Assembly (NCBI GenBank): GCA_018806985.1
Contig: JADANN010000370.1
Coordinates: 602,501 to 666,500, forward strand
Direction: 5' to 3'
Source of the DNA: Angiostrongylus vasorum
Lineage: Eukaryota > Nematoda > Chromadorea > Rhabditida > Metastrongylidae
Length of the DNA: 64,000 bases
Shown here piece after piece: positions 11,501 through 24,300 of the stretch. The notes beneath the pieces were generated by a model. The model was not told where the DNA came from, did not search any database, and worked only from the letters and a program-made list of their open reading frames with translations. The position numbers were made by a program, and so were the translations under genes. How positions within the stretch are numbered: position 1 is the stretch's first letter; each line of letters starts with the position of its first letter.

Positions 11501-11902
11501 TAGCTTGCTGGGCTCGGAACGTGGGGGGCTGGGTATACTGACGGGTAGCTTGCCAGGCTCTCCCAGAGTGGACATGGAGCTTATTTGTTGGAGGCGACTC
11601 CTAACCGCCTCCCATATTCCCTGTCACTTGCAGGCTTTGGGCCGAATTGACTCGTAGAATGCAATCTGCATAAACTAGAACGCACCCACACACGCGTGCA
11701 TGAATACGCCCCCGTAAATGCAGAAAGTATGTGCCAAATCGGCGCAGCAGAAACAGGGAGTCCATTCCCTGGATCCACCTGCGTCTCAGGGAAGCAAAGG
11801 TCGCTTTTGGTACGCGATTAACCCCTATCCGCCACCTGGGGACGCGTCACGTGGCCTCGCGACTAACCGGCTCGAGATCCCTCATATGAGTTAGATCCGT
11901 GG
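8563..11902 (-). mobile_element. RTE-1-type LINE, copy A (decayed, near full length)
   Basis: Non-LTR retrotransposon on the minus strand. The 5' end matches the other copies (CCACGGA near 11,902 and a cctcatatgag block). The endonuclease part (about 10,590-11,390) shows [20 protein letters not shown] and SDHRLLRA, the APE-type signature. The reverse transcriptase (about 8,870-9,870) shows [18 protein letters not shown] and the catalytic [10 protein letters not shown]; the tail domain ends near 8,610. Stops and frameshifts break it into several frames, so it is not coding-competent. Its 3' end carries short gtagtactggtagtaccagtagtg repeats, the kind of simple tail typical of RTE elements. Confidence 0.85.
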
Positions 11903-12183
11903 AGTAGTGGTAGTACAAGTGACAAACCCAGTCGACAAATAACGCGCTCCATTGAGGTGGTACGATGTTCGTCAGTAACTGTGTTGTTCGACATCCATGG
12001 GGGAAGCATATGGGATCTTGTCCTTTCCAAGCTGGTGACGACCTATTTGTCAAGTGTCCTAGTTTAGTACTGAGCGAAAAAAGTGTTAAGAGGTGACGAA
12101 GTGAGCAGGCATGTTTATTGTACCTATCGTTCTTTGGTTCTCGTCTGTTCTACTTGCCGACATAGTACTACTTCTTATTTTTT

Positions 12184-12191
12184 AGGCGATG
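12184..12191 (+). promoter_or_regulatory. possible trans-splice acceptor and tiny upstream ORF
   Basis: A run ending TTATTTTTTAG (AG at 12,184-12,185) just upstream of the glycosyltransferase start looks like a nematode 3' splice site, as expected for SL addition. An ATG at 12,189 then opens a two-codon ORF (ATG TTT TGA) before the main start at 12,275. Confidence 0.4.
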
Positions 12192-12274
12192 TTTTGAAAG
12201 CCAGACTTTGGCTTTCGGTTTCTTGACGAGTTCTTAAGAATTATTCGGTATTCTTTCTTGCAACTGTCGTCGTC

Positions 12275-12387
12275 ATGCTTCGAAAATGTTATTTTATCAC
12301 TCGGAATTGCTCTGCGAAAACTCTTATATTCATGGTCATTATATTCTCAGCGTTTTATCTGATATTGCTAAAATACATTGGAAGCAG
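12275..12387 (+). CDS. bre-4: BRE-4-like exon 1 (signal anchor)
   Basis: Encodes the start Met, a short tail with basic residues, and the hydrophobic run [16 protein letters not shown]. Donor GTGAGC; ends in phase 2. Confidence 0.85.
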
Positions 12388-15300
12388 GTGAGCCTACGTC
12401 ATATATAGTTTTTTTTTGAAGATTTAAGGTTAAGTAGGGTTGCGATGATTGACGAGTTACGTCGAAGCATTTCTCTTCGTTGTCTGTAAATGGGATAATT
12501 TAATACTTCAGTCATCCACAGTATACGGGAAATGCACAACAAGGATTTCACACTGTGGCTGAAATGAGAAGGAATGTCGGAAACGCAAGGTATAGTAACT
12601 TGAAAACTTTTCCAAAAGTCAGATAACTTATCTTCATACGGTGTTCTTTTCAAGTGGTGTAAGTGGTATGTATGAGGAAGAATATGGGCGTTAGATCATG
12701 GGCCTTGTCATTTATGTATAATGTTTATAGGAAACCCAACAGTTTACCGCCTTACCGTGGCTGGGAGGTATTTCTGGGTGTCGGGCTGTGACGTATAGCG
12801 AGAGATTCATACCCCAGCAGGGTCTCCCAAGCTGAGAAGGAGTGCGGCGTTTCCATCAGGAAGCCCAGCTAAGGGTAAACTAATACCAGGATCCACCATC
12901 CTTGTATCAAAGTAGTCACATGGTGGCAAATCTCCCTCTGATCCACAAGAGCGGCGACCACCTGTGGTGGTGACGACCTCTGACAGACTTTGCCCTGGCT
13001 GACCTTAGGACTCCAGGGAACCACAACGGCTAAGGCAGCAAAACTCCAAATAATGGAGATTATGCTGGGGTTCGCACAACCAGTGAAGAAGGACCATCGA
13101 AGTATCCAAGTAAGTACGTTTGTGGGAAACTAGAGGCGTCGTTTAATCAAATAAAGCGAGAAAAAAGAAACGGCCTTGGACAACAGGTTTTTATTGTTAT
13201 TTTGTTCGCTTTTCAGGTCTCACGTTTTGGATGAGTCTGATCCTAAGGAGCTTGAGATTGCTCGACAAACATTAACGTTTTTAAATAGCTTTGAAGAAAT
13301 CGTTGGTGCTAAGACATTGGGGAAATCGGAACTTACTACGTATGTCTAGTCATTTGATTTCGTGTTGCATGTTTTTTTTACTACATTTTGCTTTCTTTGT
13401 ATTCGTGAACATGTTCTCTCAAGTTATTCTTGTTGTAAACTCTTAACATTTGATGGGTTTTCAGTTTAACTGATGGGCTTTGTCCGGAAACAAGTTCAAT
13501 TCCTGATTTTCGAGGATCTCTACCACAAGCTGTGTTGTTGATCGAAAATCTCCAGGAAGCTGACGTTGTTGCTGCCCACCCTGAAGTGAAACTTGGTGGG
13601 GAATGGAAACCGACTGATTGCAAAGTATTTTTATATGTATTTTGGTTTTATTCTAAAGTGCAAATTCAAAAGCGTCACAGTCTTCGACTTTCCATTTCAT
13701 GCTTTTCAGCAGGTATCTCTTGAAATAGTCTGTGAGTTGTCTGGAAATCCAAACGTCTGGGAGTGTTAGCCTAATTTGAAGATGTGTAGTAAAGTGCTGG
13801 AAGTACTGACCAGTCTACATCTTCTGGTCGTAGTTCATCAGCCTGATTCCCTTCGGAGCTAAATCCAATGTCTTCTTATTCGTGCACTGGTGTAAATCTT
13901 CGTGTAGAAACTTGTTGCAGCTGGTCTTGTCGGACCTGGTGCATTCCTGTCGCAATATTCTGCAAACTTTTTCTCGTGGTCAACAATTCCTTGGTATACC
14001 TTGAAATAATGTTCAAATTTCTTAACAAAATCTGAGACGTCGAAGTGGTCCCAACGTTTTTGTGTTGAATAAGAACTGTGCCATAAACATTTCGTTATAA
14101 GATTTTCGGTCCATAGATACCGACACAAAGTTGCTGTATAACAGTCAGCTTAGCTTTAGTCTTTTTCAATCTGTTTTAATTTGACATGATTCTGAAGGTC
14201 GCAAAAATTAGGTTTTAAAATATTGTAGTGTTGTAATTGCAGAGCAGTAAACAGTTTGATGGACGTGGTTTACTATGGTTCCAATGACGTCCATCGCAAC
14301 CATATTTGACCGCCAGACCGGCAATTTCACAAGGCTAGTCTTCTGGGCGTATGGGGTTCTGGGTCCATTCTTTTGTTAGTTGGGCACGTTTCCTTCCATG
14401 AAGTTATAGAACAAGCTGTTACAAGGCAACCAAATTCTCGCGTCAAATAGTCGACTGCCGTGATGGATGGCACTACCGCTTCTCCCGTTGTCACTTGTTT
14501 AATAACTAATCCTCTTTATTACCCACAATTCACTAGTAAATTGAAACTGCTTACTGTTGAAGAAAGTAATTTTATAAACGATTCAGGTAGGCTTGACACC
14601 TCGGAAGAAGTGTTGATCCTTTTCAATAATATGATTTTCCAAAATCTTTCCACGATAGGTAAAAAGCTAGCTATGGTTATTATTAATAGGGCAACCAAAT
14701 ACTTCTAGTTTATCTCGAACTTACTGCGAAATCACAGGATCTTGGGATAGATGCATAGTGAAAAGTTGGTCATTTTCTTTGCCTCTGACTACAATTATGG
14801 TTTCAACTACTTGAAACTTGAAATATTTTTGCAAGAGTCCCACCAATTTTTTTTAATCTGTGTTGGTGTTATCCTCTTATACAAGTTTGGTACCAATTTG
14901 CCAACCCCGGAGGGATGGAAGGCTTGCGATACTGGGGTGCAGCATCGATCCCATTTGCATTGCAAGGCGCCTCTGACCACAGTGCTGCTCGCGCTTTCTA
15001 GCCTTTTATTTTACTATATTGCTATATGGACAGCAACAGTCTATGTTGTGTCTTTCTTCTTTCTGCATTTAAATGCTAGTAATTGGGATTTGAACAAAAT
15101 ATGTCGACTTTGAAAATAATGTTCTTTCATGTAGTCATGACACGGCATACCATACTGTTTGAGTGTGTCAAATTAAAGATCAACCCCCACGGTACCCCAT
15201 CGGAAGTTTTTGACAGGATGCTTTACTTGGCCCCTAGCTACGTGCCTTAGGAACAATTCTTATTATGTCATTTTAAGCGAGGTCTCTGAATGACTAAGAA

Positions 15301-18300
15301 TATAACTTCACATTTTGGTTGAATTGTTTTAATTTTTACTCTTCTTCGTCCACCATTCATTGCTGTCTGCAGTCCTGCTTTCACAATGTTTCGCTTTGTT
15401 AGGTTTACCTCTGTTCTCGTCTTTTTCTTTCCTTCTGTCTTTGTTTGCTCTCCCAGTGTTTTTATTAAGTTGAAAAAGAACCTTGAGCAACGTTTTGTTT
15501 ATAATCATACATGTATATATATGTGTAATATACATATATACATACACATGCGTATATATATGTACATATATACGCATGTATATATATGTATGTGTATACA
15601 TAGTGTATATGGCAATTCAAATCTTTCATGTTTAGGCGCGTCACAGAGTGGGTATCATTATTCCCTTTCGTGATCGTCAAAGTCATCTTACGCGACTGCT
15701 AGATTTTCTCATCCCTGTTCTTCAAAGACAGCGTTTGGACTTCCGATTTATTGTCACTGAACAGGTTATTTTCTGAGCTGTTTGTTGTTTCCATATCAAA
15801 TTCCTTTTATCTTCTTTTCTTTTCTCTTTTCTTTTAATCTTTTATCAACCACTGGAAAATGTTTAATACCAACTAGTGACAGCTCATATCACAAGTCATA
15901 TATAAACAATACGGAGTAAACACTGTGGCCATATGAGTCATTCATTTCATTTGTGGCTGTTTACTTCACTCACAAACTTTTTTCCCTTGCCTTTATACTC
16001 ATTCCATGACTGATCCAACATCCAATCGAGATACTTTTACGGACGATTGTCGGGAAAAAAGGCTATGTTATACACTCAATAATATGCAGAAAACGTTTTT
16101 GGAGCTTGGTCGTCTGATTTGGATCCCATGGCGAAATATTGGTAAGCCGAGAACTAGAATGTCTTGCTGTTAACGCTTAGTGATATCTTGAGAGTTGTTC
16201 AGGTGTATTCGTATAAGTCTGTACGAGCAAGGTGCTGGTTCGATCCCACTAAGTTTCCTTTCCCCTGTGGTCGAGAAATTGTAGTCAGACTAGTGCGGTC
16301 AGCCGGCTGATACCAATCCACAATTCGTGTTTGACTATGATGATCTGGGAAGGCCTCACTACGGTTGTTCCAAAATACAATGTAGAATGGGCCAAGCGAA
16401 TATTCACCTGTTCCCGAAGGGAACAGGCAACAGACCCAAAAATTCGAAGGCTTTCCTGGATAAGAATGCGAAGGAACGAATCAAATGCAAGAGTTGTTAA
16501 GATTCGTACTACATGTGATGTCCCGTAGGTAAAATGAAAAAAAATAACTCGTATGGTAGATGTTTACTCCACAATGTTTCGGTGTTCACAGAGTGTATTT
16601 CCATACGGTATCTCTTTAGTGATTTAACAGATTCCTAACTGTTATTCTCATAATTCTCCACTGCTTTTGCAACAGTCTTTCTCAGTGTACAGTACACGGC
16701 AATGTACACGTTACATTTGTAGTTTTATTTTCCAACAAGATAAGTGTATTCTTATTTTGCCTGGATAAATTACTAGCTTTTAGAGCCCAGGAATCATTTT
16801 TTTGCTCTTTTCCTAGGCTTCTGTTTCCTATATTGAGAAAGTTTAAAAGACGATATTAAGTCCAACACGACCCGATGGTGTACCTCTAGTGCATCGTTGT
16901 TGTGCTCGAAAAAAGTTGAACAAGCGGGGTTTCGTCCAATGCGACCCTCAAGTAAATCTCAGTGCACATTTGACATGCGCTAATATTTTTAAAAGTTCGA
17001 CTTTCTCACCCAGTATTTGGGAATTTTTGAAAGTTCCAGTTTCAAAGTAGTTTCAGCTAAGATTAAGATCAGTTCAGTCAAGATTGAGATCGGTTAAGAT
17101 GAAATCGGAAAAAATTTCCTTTATAGCTTTAAAGGAATAGAATAAAGTCTCTTCTAGACGTCTGTAAAGTTATCAGCTTTTCAAGTATTCTAATTACCGG
17201 AACATTGTCGGCAACCATGAAAAACAGGAATCGTCGGTTATACCTTAAACATATAAAAGGTTTTTTTATTCTCTACCAACATTTGTTTGTAGTTTCATTT
17301 AGTCTGTGTTAGGAATCATGATTATCACATTACGTAGCCTGACATAAAAAAATGCCTGAAGATATCCTGCATATGTTGTGAGTCAAAGTACCTTGTACCG
17401 TAATTAGAGTTAGAAATATCCAAGAAAACATGGGTTATTATACAGAAGGTCTTAAAGAACCTCTTGAATACAAAAGACATCTAAGTTACTAAGGAAATGC
17501 ATGGAATAGCCGAGTGCCTCAACAAGGAAGGTGTAATTTTTGGATGGGCGTTTTGTCCGAGAGGTGAAAAATTAGCCATCGTCCCAGATGTGTTAAGGGA
17601 CGGACTGCTAAATTAGCAAGGTGTAAGCAGCTCTGACTCATCAGCCGTTTTTTAACAACGATATTCCGAAGGAGAGAAATGTTTGATTTTATATAACTGT
17701 ATTTACATCGTAGAGCATCGTTATACAACGTATCTGGGGAAGTACATGAGACCCGTTAAAATAAAAACCGTATATTAAGAAGATTAAATTGTACGTTTTC
17801 AGTATGGCAACGACTTGTTCAACAAAGGCCGCATCATGAATGCTGCGTTCCGATTCGCTGAAACGTTAAATGTGGACTGCGTTATTTTCCATGATGTGGA
17901 TATGTTCCCACAGGATGATCGCAATCCATACGCATGTCCACCTGTTCCACGTCATATGGGAGCATTTGTGAACACTCTGGGATATCAGTAAGATCCATTG
18001 AGTCTTGCGAAAAACTCTATTAAAGTGCTTGAAATTCCAAAAAAACTTCGCAAGTGAGCACTTAGAGTAAAATTTGTAAAAGCACTGGCATAACTGTCTA
18101 CCCTTTCTATCTTCCTGATAAATGTAAGAGCGAAATGTGACTTTTTGCTCTAAGAACCATTAGAATCTATAAGTTTTCCTAACAAGGAAAAAAAAGTTTA
18201 CGTATTCGGCTTGCAAGAAGTCTGAGCTAGTGGAGGCGATGAAGGCCTTGAAGGTAGTTTAGACTTCGGATTTTTCCTGAAGCGTTTTGTGTATAAGAGG

Positions 18301-21300
18301 CTGAAGTTGTCGGAATGCTTGAAGAAATGGTAATCGCTAGGCAAGAGGTACGGCAAGTATGATTAACCAGGCACACTTTCGTAGCACAACTCATTCAACC
18401 TTTGCAGTACCGGTTGTGCGACATATGGCGGCGAGTTATCGTGTAGAAAGATTGGTTTCTTTCTGTTGACCAATTAAGGGCGGATGTGTTAAAGTTTCTA
18501 ATGCATTTTGTTGATTTGGTGGTCGTACTTCTATTTATTCATATGGAGTTGGGAAGTTATGATGGATTGAACCATCAACAAACTACGAAACGGTCAGCTT
18601 GAGTTTTTGCTGCAATTTCGACTTTGGGAAGTGCTGCGGAGCTTCATCACGCTCCAACCACTAAGCTGATCGTCTCCGGTTATCGTAGAGGATCCATTTC
18701 TCGTCTCTCATCACAATATGATCAAGAAGCGGGTTGTTCTAGTTGCGCTGAAGATGCGCCGACGATACCCTTAAAACGGCGGCTTTTCTATTGTTATTAA
18801 ATTCGTGGAGCATCCGTTTATCAAGTTCGTTCAACTTTCCAATTTTCCTCCATTGCTGCATACAGTTAAGATGCCCATACTGAGTTCTTCCTTAAATTGG
18901 CAAACAATTGGGTGTCTTTTCGCTTTCAGCAAAGTCTTGATTTCGTCTCATCAAAACAGTGACGTCCGTAACTTTCCCCATACTCGATGACGAATTCGCC
19001 ACGACGGAATTTTTAAAACCAGCGTTCCAGTGTGCATTCATTAACACTTTCTCGGGTCTAAACCACATTAATGTTTTGACCTGTTTGATTTACGCATCGT
19101 CTGAGTTTGAATTCGTCGAATAGATTTGTGGAAATTTCTGTTTGATGTCTGAGATTCTGGGTTTTGAAATTCGTTTTAAATACAATTTATTATAATTCTA
19201 TATTCTACAATACGGAGCGAAAATGCGTAAAAATAATCTTTCCATTAATATATGGTAAGCCAGCGCTCGAAAAAGAAATTACTGAGAAATATAAAGAAAA
19301 AATGGGATTACAAATTCTGATCAGTTTCCGGGCAAATTAATATTTCGTTTAGTATCTTCTTAGGTTGTTAAGCTAACACGAGATTGATAACATTGTTAGC
19401 TTAATGGTGTAACCTTATGTTAGCTTAACAATCTAAGATTTTGATCATTATCATTGCCGAGGTTAAATGAAGGTCGATTTGAAGAATATTACTTTGCCTA
19501 GTGCCCAAGGTCACTTCTGTTCATTTTTGCGAAGTCATGGGAAATCTTTTATACTGAATGTTGAATGCTGACTTCTTTAATGTTGCTTCTTCCCAAGTCA
19601 ACGCCTTTTTTTTGAAAGATGTTGGATTAGCTCAGCAATATTTTATCTTCCGCATTCTACATAGGTTTTTTAAAAAGTTAGAATTTTTCAGACTATGGTA
19701 CGAGGAGATCGTGGGTGGTGTGTTAGCAGTATCTATGGAAGATTATAGAGTTATTAACGGTTACTCGAATATGTATTGGGCATGGGGTGGAGAGGACGAC
19801 GATATGGGTCTGTATCTACACTACATTTCACTCTTGCCTTCTATTTTTAGCAGTTTTGGAAGTATTATCGTTCTAATGATGTCTAACCGTACTTGTTTGA
19901 ATATGGTATGCATTGTTGTACGACCAGGCTATGCTGAATGAGAGCTCAGAGTAGCCAGGAGGATATGTTTTCTTGCTGTTGAGTAACACTGTCCAGTGAA
20001 ATGAGAAGTAACTAATACTTTGCTGATGCTATAATAAGTATGGTAAAAGCGGAATAATTATTGTTTTTTACTTTATTTTTTAAAGCATTCATTTACGAAG
20101 GCAATTTATCTATAACTACTCCTTGATCCTGTCGAAAAACCACGTTGAATATTTTGTGGATGGTTTCTTATTTTCGTTGTTTCTTTTTTCCTAACGTCTT
20201 AAATGATGTGGTTTAGGAAAGAGGATACTTTCGTTAAACTATACGATAGAGCGGCCAGATCCCGAAACAGGCCGATATTCAATGTTGAAGCATGTGAAGC
20301 GGAAACGGACTGCACCAAAACTCGTGTATGTTTTTGAGTGTTCGAAAAGCAGTGTTCGTAGTGTGTGCTGATCTTCAATGGAGAAATCTGAGTCTTAACT
20401 TTTAAAACCTTTCCATCGTCCAGTTTTGTTCAGTGAGAAGGATGCATGCTACATAATACTCCTCATGGATACCTTAAAAACGTTCTCATCAGCAACGTAC
20501 TTCTTTGTTGCTATATTTGTTAAGCAAGCGAGGAGTGTTAGCGGAACTTATGTGTTTGTATTTTTTCCATCGACAAGCTAACGCGAGGTCGATAAAGAAC
20601 TTTATTCGGCTGACGTTTCGGCATCTTCGTCTTCCTCAATGCCGATGACCCGAGTCGTTGTGCACGACGTGAAAACGTTAGCCGAATAAATTCTTCATCA
20701 GCCTCGTGTTTGCTTATCAATGAAAGAATACATGTTGAGTAGTCAAACCGAGGTTAAAGGAAAGTCGGTTTGTGAAATCATGTACTTGTATTTCTGCAGC
20801 AGAGATATCTTACTACCGCACCTTGTCAGGAATAGCCGAGGGCAACATTTATGATCGGCAACATTTGGAAACATTGAGACTATTGACAAAGCATAGTGCG
20901 TCAATGCATTTGCGCGAAGTTTGTCTTTCTGTACTCTTAAATACCATATGGACCATTGTAGTATAGTCCGAGCTGCTTCTCCTATGTTTCCACTCATTTA
21001 ATTGGAAATTTTGAGCGATTAGACTTGAACAATATAGTCCGCATGGACTAACTGGCATGAATGTTTCTTCTGATTTCTTTATGAACATGACGCGTGCGCA
21101 GTGGTCATAGGCGTTATGCAGTGCACGTGTGATCGATTCCTGCGTCCCAAGTCCACCAAGCCTTCACTCCCTCCGGGTCAACAAACTGGTACCATACTTG
21201 TCTGGGAGAACAGCAGCACTGGCTCGATACATCGGTATGCCACCACGAGTCAGCGTAAAGGCCAGATGTGGATTCAGTCACCTCCAACAACGCTTAGTGA

Positions 21301-24300
21301 AGTCGAATGCATGGCGCATTTTTCTGGGATTGACCAACGACGAGAGCTTTATTCTTTTATCCTTTGTTCTTTATGAGGTGATTGACAAATTTTTCTTCGC
21401 TATATTTTTGTAGCCACGGAGGTCCCTCATATGAGGGATCTCGAACCGGTTAGTCGCGAGGCTACGTGGCGCGTCCTCAGGTGGCGATAAAGGGTTAATC
21501 GCGGACCAAAAGCTACCGTATGTTTCCTTGAGACGCAGGTAGATCCAGGGGTGGACTACCTGTTTCTGCTGTGCCAGTTTGGCACATCAATTCTGTATTT
21601 ACGATGGGTATTCATGCACGCGTATGTGTGGGTGCGTTCCCGCTTTATGCGGATTGTATTCTATGAGTCAATTCGGCCAAAACCCTGCAATCAAATGACA
21701 GGGAGGTGTATGGGAGGCGGTTAGGAGTCGCCTCCAACAAGTAAGATCCATGTCCACTTTGGGAGAGACTGGCAAGCAACCCGTGAGTATACCCAGCCCC
21801 CCACGTTCAAAGCCAAGCAAGCCATAAGTGGGTATCAAAATCTTAAACACAGTAGAAGGAACGGGCCCCATTCCCCCTGATCCCGAAAGAGCCTCCAATT
21901 CGACAGCGTTGGGTAGGACGAGCACGGAGAGGCTGCTTAAATTTCAGGGCCAATGGAAGCTGCCTGGATCACGAAGAACTAAGGTGGCGATCTGTACCTA
22001 CAATACACGTGCACTTGCATCCGAGTCCTCGATAGAAGACTTGATCATGCAGCGAGAAGGATAAAGTACGATGTCATGAGCCTGACCGAGACGAGACGAC
22101 GCCACCCATTCAACGCCGACTATGACACGGGAGAAGAACTGTTCCTCGGAACATGCTACACTAGGGGGAGTCGGCGGCGTCGACGTTTTCGTCAAAACGA
22201 CTTTGTCCATTAATATCGATTCATTCGAACAACTAACAACTCGAATCGGACGTTTACGGTTAAAAAAACATGTGGATAAATACTGGCTTTGACAATCTTC
22301 GTTGTTTACGCGCTGACATCAAACTGTGACGAAGAAGAAGTCGAAGCATTTCTATATGAACTTGCAGTTCTACAGAGAAGACCATATATTCTTCAAACTC
22401 ATTATTGGGGATTTCAACGCCAAGATTGCACCAACGAGAACCTCTGAAGAACGTCACATTGGGACCCACGGATTAGAATGGAACGAACAGGGTGAGCGGC
22501 TGTCTGAGTTTATCATGGCGACCAGGACAATCCATGGTAATTCACAATTCCAGAAGCCCCACCCTCAGCGCTGGACGTGGGTGTCTCCCAATAGAGAGTA
22601 CCATAACGAAGTAGACCACATCATAGCAAATAGAAGGTTTTGCCTCATCGATGTCGCTGTTGTGCCAAAATTCCACACGGGATCACAATACAGCTTCCTT
22701 CCTGCAAGATTCCATTTCTCGCAGAAAGGAGAAAAAGCCGTTAAATTCAAAAAACGAATTCCTAAAACCACTATAAACAGGGACTTATTCAACTCATTAG
22801 TCGGCTTTTGGAAAGATTCCGTTGTCGGTAACATCTAGCTACAATAACTAACGTCCGAACTTGCAAAATTAAGGACAGAACAGCAGCAGTAATGCTCCAA
22901 GCTGCAGAGGCTGGGTAAAGCATTCGCAAAGCCCACCGATGCTTTGCCAATTACAAGACCAAATTGCACGCCGACGCCCAGACGGAGCAGTTTCAGCATT
23001 TAGAAAGGCAGTGGAGAAAATCATTCACAAATACTACTCAGAACTCCTGGATAGCCACGTCCACCTTCCGTCATATGAAATAAAGGAGGATGGTTATGTT
23101 CTATCAGCGGTTCTCCGTTCTTTAATCCGACATGCCATTTCGTTGGTGAAATTTTGAACAGCATTAGGTACCGATACGATAAGATTTGAACACCTGAAAA
23201 ACCTTTCACCAGTGCTCGTAAAGACACTGGCTCGGCTCTTTACATGTTACCTGTGTCAATGCAAGGTCCCTACTTAATGGAAGACCAGCAAGACCGTGCT
23301 AATGTTCAAGAAGGGTGACCTCCACGATATCAGCAACTATCGCCCAATCTGCTTGCTGTCTGTCGTCTATAAACTTTTCACTCGAGTCATCCCTAAATAG
23401 GATTGACAGAACACTGATCGAAGGACAGCTATGTGAGCAAGCAGGGATTTCGAAAAAGGATTTAGTACGACGGACCACATCCACACGATAATAAGGCTCA
23501 TCGAAGTATTGCGAGTATAAAAAACCGCTCTGTCTCACCTTTATCGATTTACAAAAGCCTTTGATTCAGTCGAGATAGAAGCAGTCTTGGAAGCCCTGGA
23601 TAGTCAAGGAGTCCCTACCCAATACATAAAGATTCTTCGTGAGCGGTACAAAAAATTTCACAACCAAGCTATCACTATTCTACAACGATATTAGCATTGA
23701 CGTCAAAACAGGGATTAGGCCGGGCGATACCATCTCGCCAAAATTATTCACCGCCACCCTCGAGAACGTCATGCGAACGTTGGGATGGGATAATATGGGA
23801 GTGAAAATCGATGGTGGACAGTTGCACCATCTTCGCTTTGCTGATGACATCGTCCTTATAACACCAAACATTAGCCAAACGGAACGTATGCTTGCCGACT
23901 TTGATGAAGCTTGTGGAAAGATTGATCTTCGACTAATTATCACAAAACGATGTTCATGAGGAACGGAGTGGTTTCGTATGCTCCGTTCACGCTCAACGGA
24001 ACGAATATCTTCGAATGCTTCAGTTATGTCGGTCTAGGTGGGGATATCAATATAATGAACGACTTAGCTGCAGAATTGAGCAGAAGGAAAGGAGCGGCTT
24101 GGGGGGGGCTTTCAAGAACATCGAGGAAGTAGGGAGGAGAACAAAGAACACCTGAATCCGTGCCCACCATTTCGACGCAACGGTACTTCCTGCGTTAACG
24201 TATGCGTCAGAAACCAGGTCGCTGCGAACAGGGTAAAAAATCACTCAGCGTTATTGGACGCGCAGTGGAAAGGACGTTGCTGTGAGTATCCTGTGTCACC

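Noticed and set aside
15329..15686. Frames over 15.3-15.7 kb rich in Tyr, Ile, His and Thr
   Set aside because: They read the TA/TG microsatellite and intron sequence upstream of exon 4 of the glycosyltransferase.
20538..21088. Several short frames in intron 7
   Set aside because: They overlap inverted Penelope-type ends and unsupported intron sequence.
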